Part shown: in pieces, positions 59,398-64,000 of the stretch | Position numbering within the stretch: the first letter of the stretch is position 1 | Layout of the letters: the number at the start of each line of letters is the position of its first letter | Assembly (NCBI RefSeq): GCF_014652655.1 | Contig: NZ_BMZF01000003.1 | Coordinates: 292,500-356,499, forward strand | Reading direction: 5' to 3' | DNA from: Paramylibacter ulvae | Lineage (GTDB): Bacteria; Pseudomonadota; Alphaproteobacteria; Rhodobacterales; Rhodobacteraceae | Length of the DNA: 64,000 nucleotides | Made by a program: the position numbers and the translations under genes | Notes under the pieces: generated by a model | Databases searched by the model: none | Seen by the model: the letters and a program-made list of their open reading frames with translations, nothing else | Told to the model about the DNA's origin: nothing

Positions 59398-59440
59398 CGT
59401 ATTTTGTGATACCCTTTGTGCACCAACAAAGAGGAATGCC

Positions 59441-59596
59441 ATGAGAAAGTTTATGTTTATCGTCGTTGCAACCTTTGCCGCAGCCCCTGCGATTGCCGAA
59501 GGCTGCCGTGACCACGGACAACAATCGTCACAATGTGGTCTTGGCCAAACTTATGATGGTGCGCTTGGAAAATGCGTCCCATTGGTCAGCTCGTAA
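59441..59596 (+). CDS. Small exported cysteine-containing peptide (51 residues)
   Basis: It starts at ATG 59441, with AGAGGA upstream; the longer frame from 59387 overlaps the lipase gene. A signal peptide (MRKFMFIVVATFAAAPAIA) leaves a mature peptide of about 32 residues with three cysteines (GCRDHGQQSSQCGLGQTYDG, then KCVP). Similar tiny secreted proteins are common in Rhodobacterales; I know no function. The stop is 14 bases from the convergent purK stop. Confidence 0.7.
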   Translation: MRKFMFIVVATFAAAPAIAEGCRDHGQQSSQCGLGQTYDGALGKCVPLVSS

Positions 59597-59610
59597 AATA
59601 CGATAACGAC

Positions 59611-60684
59611 TTATGATTTTGGACTAATTTTATTGACGTGGCCCATCTTGCGCCCCGCCTTTGGTTCAGACTTGCCATAAAGGTGCAAGCCAACGGATGC
59701 ATCCTTGGACAATTCGGAAACATTCAAAACTTCATCCCCAATCAGGTTGGTCATCACAACATTCGAATGGCGTTGCCCATCACCCAATGGCCAGCCAGCA
59801 ACCGCGCGGATATGCTGTTCGAATTGATCAATCGCACAGCCATTTTGTGTCCAATGACCCGAATTATGCACGCGTGGGGCAATTTCATTCACCAACAATC
59901 CCTGTGGGGTGACAAATAATTCCACACCCATCACGCCAACATATTCCAATGCATTCAGGATTTTACCGGTCAGGATCACCGCATCCATACGTTGGGATAC
60001 ATTCAATTTCGCAGGCAGGGTGGTGGTGTGCAAAATACCATCGCGATGGACATTTTCACCGGGATCGTAACAGACAACTTCGCCAGATTGGGATCGCGCA
60101 CCGATCACGGACACTTCGTGGCTGAAATCAACGAAACCTTCCAGAACGCAAGGCGTGTTACCCAGTTCAGCCCAAGCCCTTGCGGCCTGATCTGCGGATT
60201 TTAAACGCGATTGACCTTTGCCATCATATCCAAAACGGCGCGTTTTCAAAATGGAGGGCACCCCAACCGTTTCAATTGCCGCGTTTAAATCATCTGGCGT
60301 TTCCACATTGGCAAATGGCGCCACGTCCAATCCAAGATCGGTGAGGAATTGTTTTTCAACGATGCGATCCTGTGATGTTGCAAGCGCATTGCGCGCGGGC
60401 AATACAGGGCGGATTGTTTCCAAAATATCCAGCGCCGATGCGGGGATGTTTTCAAATTCAAACGTAATCACATCGACAGTATCAGCAAATCCGCGCAATG
60501 CGGCCTCGTCCTCGTAAGATGCAGTTGTGACTTGATCCGCCACATGGCCTGCGGGTGGGTTGGCACCGGGTTCAAAGATATGAGTTTTAAACCCCAATCG
60601 CGATGCCGCCACGGACAACATACGCCCGAGCTGACCACCACCCAAAATGCCAATTGTTGCGCCTTGCGTCAGTGGCTTAGTCAT
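59611..60684 (-). CDS. purK: 5-(carboxyamino)imidazole ribonucleotide synthase
   Basis: A 357-residue ATP-grasp enzyme starting at [20 protein letters not shown] (ATG at 60684), overlapping the purE stop; ATG 60696 is a possible alternative. The GGGQLGRML motif near residue 17, [14 protein letters not shown] near 145 and [15 protein letters not shown] near 262 are PurK blocks. It carboxylates AIR with ATP and bicarbonate. It is coupled to purE. Confidence 0.95.
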   Translation of the reverse strand: MTKPLTQGATIGILGGGQLGRMLSVAASRLGFKTHIFEPGANPPAGHVADQVTTASYEDEAALRGFADTVDVITFEFENIPASALDILETIRPVLPARNALATSQDRIVEKQFLTDLGLDVAPFANVETPDDLNAAIETVGVPSILKTRRFGYDGKGQSRLKSADQAARAWAELGNTPCVLEGFVDFSHEVSVIGARSQSGEVVCYDPGENVHRDGILHTTTLPAKLNVSQRMDAVILTGKILNALEYVGVMGVELFVTPQGLLVNEIAPRVHNSGHWTQNGCAIDQFEQHIRAVAGWPLGDGQRHSNVVMTNLIGDEVLNVSELSKDASVGLHLYGKSEPKAGRKMGHVNKISPKS

Positions 60685-61165
60685 CTGTTGGTTCATCCGC
60701 AATTGAATTTGATAGTGCGGCGCGCCAGTCATCCAAACGGGTCGCCAGATCCGCATCACTATTGGCTAAAATTGCTGCGGCCATTAACCCTGCGTTGGCA
60801 GCACCTGCCGCACCAATTGCCATTGTGCCCACGGGGAAACCTTTGGGCATTTGCACGATGGAATAAAGGCTATCAACACCGCTTAACGCTTTGGTTTGAA
60901 TGGGAACACCCAGAACTGGTACACGGGTTTTTGATGCCATCATGCCTGGCAAATGCGCAGCACCACCCGCGCCCGCGATGATCACCTGTAATCCACGTTC
61001 CGCCGCCGTTTTGCCATAAGACCACAAACGATCAGGCGTGCGATGTGCCGATACGATTTTTGTTTCATAGGCCACGCCCAATTCATCCAAAATATCCGCG
61101 GCCAGTTTCATTGTGGGCCAATCGGATTGGCTGCCCATGATAATGCCAACTTTGATGGTGTTCAT
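60677..61165 (-). CDS. purE: 5-(carboxyamino)imidazole ribonucleotide mutase
   Basis: The 162-residue protein starts at ATG 61165 ([20 protein letters not shown]); TTG 61171 is less likely. SAHRTPDRL near residue 39, [11 protein letters not shown] near 65 and the terminal [12 protein letters not shown] are family blocks of class I PurE. It moves the carboxylate from N5-CAIR to C4 in purine synthesis. Its stop overlaps the purK start by eight bases. Confidence 0.96.
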   Translation of the reverse strand: MNTIKVGIIMGSQSDWPTMKLAADILDELGVAYETKIVSAHRTPDRLWSYGKTAAERGLQVIIAGAGGAAHLPGMMASKTRVPVLGVPIQTKALSGVDSLYSIVQMPKGFPVGTMAIGAAGAANAGLMAAAILANSDADLATRLDDWRAALSNSIADEPTDD

Positions 61166-61218
61166 ATTCAATGCCCTATGTGGCTGTGCAAAATCGGGAT
61201 GTAGCCAATTTTACCCGC

Positions 61219-61440
61219 TTAGGCAATAATATCTGGCGTAATCTCGTCTTCTAGACGTGAAATTTCGTCCTTGATCGCCAATTTTTGCCGTTTCAATCGT
61301 TGCAGGGTCAACATATCGGGGTTGGCGGTTTCGTGAATGGCATCAATTGCCATGTCCAAATCGCGGTGTTGTTGACGCATGGTTGCCAATTCTACCTGCA
61401 ACACAGCGGTACGATCCATTTTTCGTTTTTTATCGTCCAC
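61219..61440 (-). CDS. DUF465 (YdcH-like) small helical protein
   Basis: A 73-residue protein from GTG 61440, or 66 residues from ATG 61419; neither has a strong ribosome site. It is predicted to be almost fully helical, with TLQRLKRQKLAIKDEISRLE matching the end of DUF465/YdcH proteins. These small cytoplasmic proteins are widespread and uncharacterised. It lies upstream of purE in the same direction. Confidence 0.75.
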   Translation of the reverse strand: MDDKKRKMDRTAVLQVELATMRQQHRDLDMAIDAIHETANPDMLTLQRLKRQKLAIKDEISRLEDEITPDIIA

Positions 61441-61503
61441 AAGCCTACTCGCGATGAATGGGTTAAGCCTGCGCTATACCGCAATTGACACAGTTAAAAC
61501 AAG

Positions 61504-61528
61504 AATTTCTCAAACTACTTGAGAAATT
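61504..61528. other. Perfect 10-base inverted repeat overlapping the hsp20 promoter
   Basis: AATTTCTCAA (61504-61513) and TTGAGAAATT (61519-61528) pair perfectly around ACTAC. The right arm overlaps the -35 region of the heat-shock promoter, so a bound factor there would block or activate transcription. Confidence 0.6.
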
Positions 61529-61546
61529 ATTTGGTTTTCCCCATAT
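61518..61546 (+). promoter_or_regulatory. RpoH (sigma-32-type) promoter of hsp20
   Basis: CTTGAGA (61518-61524) and CCCCATAT (61539-61546), 14 bases apart, match the heat-shock sigma-factor consensus (CTTGAA and CCCCATNT) closely. Transcription would start near 61553, leaving a leader of about 50 bases before hsp20. Confidence 0.8.
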
Positions 61547-61586
61547 TATACACTGGGTCGCCAATTGGGGCCTGAAATATTAGTCG

Positions 61587-61598
61587 CTTATATAAGGG
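61587..61598 (+). promoter_or_regulatory. Possible Shine-Dalgarno-masking stem before hsp20
   Basis: The palindrome CTTATATAAG (61587-61596) includes the first bases of the ribosome site AAGGG (61594-61598), six bases before the ATG. A weak AU-rich stem here could melt on warming. The stem is short, so this is only a candidate thermometer element. Confidence 0.3.
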
Positions 61599-61604
61599 CT
61601 TCGC

Positions 61605-62021
61605 ATGAGCAAAATTTCATTCGCGTCACACCCATTTTTATTGGGGTTTGAACAGTTGGATCGTTTGGTGGAATTATCCGCAAAATCGGGGAACGAAGGT
61701 TACCCGCCGTATAATATCGAACAAAGTTCTGAAACATCTTATCGCATCACACTTGCGGTTGCAGGTTTTCGTGAACAGGATATGTCGATCACGTTAGAAG
61801 ACAGCCAACTGGTGATCCGTGGTCGCCAAGAGGACGATTCAGAGGGCCGCGTTTATCTGCATCGCGGTATCGCTGCGCGCCAATTTCAGCGTAGCTTTGT
61901 CTTGGCCGATGGGGTAGAGGTCGCGGGCGCATCCATGGAAAATGGATTGCTTCATGTCGATCTGCAACGCACGATACCAAATACTGTTGTGCAAACCATC
62001 GAAATTAAACACAAAAAATAG
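61605..62021 (+). CDS. Hsp20/alpha-crystallin family small heat-shock protein (IbpA-like)
   Basis: The 138-residue protein begins SKISFASHPFLLGFEQLDRL, the class A (IbpA-like) N-terminus of proteobacteria. The alpha-crystallin domain spans residues about 38-130 (YNIEQSSETSYRITLAVAGF, ITLEDSQLVIRGRQ, VYLHRGIAARQFQRSFVLAD) and includes ENGLLHVDL near 120. It holds unfolding proteins under stress. Preceded by an RpoH-type promoter and followed ten bases on by a DUF1150 gene. Confidence 0.95.
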   Translation: MSKISFASHPFLLGFEQLDRLVELSAKSGNEGYPPYNIEQSSETSYRITLAVAGFREQDMSITLEDSQLVIRGRQEDDSEGRVYLHRGIAARQFQRSFVLADGVEVAGASMENGLLHVDLQRTIPNTVVQTIEIKHKK

Positions 62022-62031
62022 GGCGAGCCTG

Positions 62032-62256
62032 ATGGACGATTTTGCAACTGAAACACTGGATGCAGGACGGCTGGTTTATGTGCGGGCCATCAATCCCGAT
62101 GAAATTCCACGTGAATTTTTCGAAGGTACGCAAGAAAATGCACCAAAATACGCAATCCACGATGAAACGGGCGAATGTATTGCATTGGCAAGTGATCGTG
62201 GTGCGGCATTCGCGGTTGCGCGTACATACGAATTTACCCCCGTCAGTGTACATTGA
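62032..62256 (+). CDS. DUF1150 family protein
   Basis: A 74-residue acidic protein starting at ATG 62032, ten bases after the hsp20 stop. GRLVYVRAINPDEIPREFF and YAIHDETGECIALASDRGAA match the DUF1150 family, whose genes usually follow hsp20 genes in alphaproteobacteria. The conserved pairing implies co-expression under heat shock and perhaps a partner role for the small heat-shock protein. Function is unknown. Confidence 0.88.
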   Translation: MDDFATETLDAGRLVYVRAINPDEIPREFFEGTQENAPKYAIHDETGECIALASDRGAAFAVARTYEFTPVSVH

Positions 62257-62273
62257 TCCAAGATGTGCGAATG

Positions 62274-62738
62274 TTAATATTCGTACACGGGATCGCGCCA
62301 GAAAAAATAACCGATTAGAACACCCACTAACATGAAAAAACCGCCAAATACCTTGGGGATATAAACCATGGCTTGTGGCCGCTCAAACACGGCAATGCTG
62401 GTGATTTGCCCTGTTTGGGGATTATACAAACCGGGGACCATGTCGCCTTTTTCGTGCATGATACTCCGAGTTGGCCGTTCCGTGTTTTCATAAAACACAG
62501 GTTCGCCATCGGCGTTAATTGTTCCAAAGGTATAGGTCATATCAGCACTATTATCCGTGACGAGCCGTCCAATTTCCATCACATGCACACGTTGTTCAAT
62601 CGCGCCATCGCGAAAATTGCGTTGTTGCAACGAAAAAGCGTAGCCCAAAGCATAGCTCAACATCCCAAACGTAATGAATGCCAAGGGAACGATTAATGTC
62701 GGGCCACTAAATCGTCGCGCAGATTTTAGTTTTTTCAT
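62274..62738 (-). CDS. Unrecognised membrane protein with two membrane segments
   Basis: The protein has 154 residues from ATG 62738; an in-frame ATG at 62768 would add ten. One membrane segment lies near residues 14-36 and one near 122-145, enclosing about 85 periplasmic residues (YTFGTINADGEPVFYENTER, PGLYNPQTGQITSI). The layout recalls DUF3592-type proteins, but I do not claim that family. A hairpin overlaps its stop (TGTGCGAAT at 62264-62272 with ATTCGTACA at 62279-62287) and may serve both convergent genes. Confidence 0.65.
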   Translation of the reverse strand: MKKLKSARRFSGPTLIVPLAFITFGMLSYALGYAFSLQQRNFRDGAIEQRVHVMEIGRLVTDNSADMTYTFGTINADGEPVFYENTERPTRSIMHEKGDMVPGLYNPQTGQITSIAVFERPQAMVYIPKVFGGFFMLVGVLIGYFFWRDPVYEY

Positions 62739-62789
62739 TGGCCGCTTTCTTTGACTTCCTAAATACATGCATAATCATCAACAGCGCAT

Positions 62790-62820
62790 AAAAAAAGGCC
62801 GCGAAATTAATCGCGACCTT
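62790..62820 (-). terminator. Intrinsic terminator of the RTX-Hint gene
   Basis: On the minus strand AAGGTCGCGA and TCGCGGCCTT form a ten-base stem with one wobble pair, then a run of about seven thymines. It lies about 20 bases after the stop at 62842. Confidence 0.88.
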
Positions 62821-62841
62821 ATAATTTTTATTAACCCAATC

Positions 62842-64000
62842 TTACTTTAGGAAATCTGGGTTTTCACCCAAGATTTGCGCCTCGTATGATTTCAGGCTGC
62901 TGCGTGCAGATGGGCCATAGTTTTGGGCATCTACGCGTAACTCTGGGAACAGCGCGAAGATTTCTTCGCGAGCCTCTTCGGCCATTGAACCCATACCCAA
63001 TTCACCAGGGTGGAAGCTTTCCGATATAGCACCATTGGCGATCACCAGCTCGTGCTGATCGAACAACATGTGGAAATATTCCACTTCGCCGCCTTCTTGG
63101 GCGTAAATGCTGTCACCGTTCACCAGATGCTTGGCCGCGGCCAATACTTCTGCTTCACCATAGAGCATTTCTGCCTTCCAGCCTTCTATCAACATACGGT
63201 GCTGTGGTGATACCATCAGATCGCGATCGTTGCCCATTGCACCCGCTTTGATCATGATCGGAGCAAAGTTTCCTGTGGCGGAAACTGTGCGTGATCCAAT
63301 CCAGCGCAGCTCTTGAACACCGTTATCACGGGTCACAACACGATCACCAGTAACCAAATCTTCGATTGCTTTCTCGCCTGTTTCTGTACGGATCATTGTA
63401 CCGCGTGCGAAACAGACCAGAACGTTTTCAATCTCAGAGAAGTTGACCGTAACATTGTCGCCTTCGTCATCCACGAATGTGAATGAACCCGCTTCATTGT
63501 CACCACCGGCATAAATGATATCACCGGATGTTAACGTGCCATCTGCGAACAGATCACGCAGATCCAGAACATCACCAGAACCAGTGCCCAGATCGTTCAG
63601 GCCATTGTCGTTGGTCGTGTCACCGTCCAGACCATCGCCCGAACCTTCTTCACCTGTTTCACCGCCAACGATGGTAATTACATCGTCGCCAGGCGTGTTG
63701 TCGGTTTGGCTTGGATCAATGGTAAAGATGTCATCGCCAGCATTACCTGTTGCGCTGTCACCCCCGCCAACTGCGATTGTATCGTCATCGCCGCCAGCGT
63801 CGATGGTGTCATCGCCATCATCGCCTGTGATTGTATCTGCACCGTCGCCGCCATTGATCACATCGTTGTCGTTGCCGCCATCGATTGTATCGGAACCATC
63901 GCCACCGTCGATTGTGTCTTCGCCAGCGCCACCAATCAGGCTGTCGTTGCCTTCGCCACCGTCGATGGTGTCATTGTCGATGCCACCGTCGATGGTGTCG
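62842..64000 (-). CDS. RTX-type calcium-binding repeat protein with C-terminal Hint domain (5' part outside window)
   Basis: The minus frame is open to the window edge at base 63999, so the N-terminal part lies beyond. The visible 385 residues start with glycine-aspartate repeats of the RTX type (DTIDGG and DTITGDDG, about 63650-64000), which bind calcium outside the cell. After a short spacer a Hint domain (PF13403 type) begins at Cys in VCFARGTMIRTETGEKAIED near 63410. It has TGDRVVTRDNGVQELRWIG, VSPQHRML and FHMLFDQHELV, and a tail of about 60 residues ending in PDFLK. Such proteins are exported by type I secretion in Rhodobacterales. Self-cleavage at the Cys is possible but not shown. Confidence 0.88.
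   Translation of the reverse strand, partial: DTIDGGIDNDTIDGGEGNDSLIGGAGEDTIDGGDGSDTIDGGNDNDVINGGDGADTITGDDGDDTIDAGGDDDTIAVGGGDSATGNAGDDIFTIDPSQTDNTPGDDVITIVGGETGEEGSGDGLDGDTTNDNGLNDLGTGSGDVLDLRDLFADGTLTSGDIIYAGGDNEAGSFTFVDDEGDNVTVNFSEIENVLVCFARGTMIRTETGEKAIEDLVTGDRVVTRDNGVQELRWIGSRTVSATGNFAPIMIKAGAMGNDRDLMVSPQHRMLIEGWKAEMLYGEAEVLAAAKHLVNGDSIYAQEGGEVEYFHMLFDQHELVIANGAISESFHPGELGMGSMAEEAREEIFALFPELRVDAQNYGPSARSSLKSYEAQILGENPDFLK

Noticed and set aside
63650..64000. Tandem DNA repeat or minisatellite
   Set aside because: The repetition is explained by the glycine-aspartate calcium-binding repeats in the encoded protein and is imperfect at DNA level.

Overview
The window reads as the chromosome of an alphaproteobacterium of the Rhodobacterales (Roseobacter-like). 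The reasons are the atpHAGDC ATP synthase block without the Fo genes, a CDP-alcohol-type phosphatidylcholine synthase, the DUF484-xerC and hsp20-DUF1150 pairs, YcjX/YcjF, group III truncated haemoglobin, an H-type lectin domain protein beside prs, a TRAP transporter, and a secreted RTX-like protein ending in a Hint domain. Base composition is close to balanced and looks even throughout. I saw no rRNA, tRNA, CRISPR array, insertion sequence or prophage, and no stretch over 300 bases lacks a gene. Assignments come from reading motifs and translated sequence; no database search was run.

Region by region: 1-3.8 kb holds a truncated iorA, iorB, a hotdog thioesterase and a MarR-type regulator, which suggests aryl-pyruvate breakdown. 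3.8-10.4 kb holds a TRAP transporter (dctPQM, minus strand) divergent from a fused 5-oxoprolinase/hydantoinase. 10.5-15.6 kb holds a SulP transporter, truA and ycjX-ycjF. 15.5-16.6 kb is a small candidate nitric-oxide response locus: an Rrf2/NsrR-like regulator divergent from an unlisted 55-residue membrane peptide and a TTG-start truncated haemoglobin. 16.6-25.4 kb holds an FAD monooxygenase, ileS, ogt, a DMT exporter, phosphatidylcholine synthase, xerC, DUF484 and a transaldolase-like gene. 25.4-31.4 kb holds priA, hisC-tyrA-extensin-like and a DUF2125 protein.

31.4-36.3 kb carries ChaC-like, NfeD and SPFH genes, then a TolQ/MotA-like and OmpA/MotB-like pair that should form an ion-driven envelope complex. 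36.3-38.8 kb holds two tandem membrane-bound class III nucleotide cyclases; the second has lost both metal-binding aspartates and is probably a pseudo-enzyme. 39.0-43.9 kb holds clpA, an unrecognised conserved-looking gene, gloB and a methyltransferase. 44.2-49.1 kb is the F1 ATP synthase operon, with a long hairpin between atpD and atpC and a terminator after atpC. 49.2-55.4 kb is housekeeping: prs, a DsbA-fold isomerase, threonine aldolase, YcgN, DUF2161, ribF and a HAD phosphatase.

55.4-64 kb holds groESL with a CIRCE operator, followed by three serial stem-loops, a DMT transporter, a secreted lipase-like protein, a 51-residue exported peptide and purEK. It continues with a DUF465 protein and hsp20-DUF1150 behind a good heat-shock sigma-factor promoter. 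It ends with the partial RTX-Hint protein. Heat-shock control is therefore visible in two forms here: HrcA/CIRCE on groESL and an RpoH-type promoter on hsp20.
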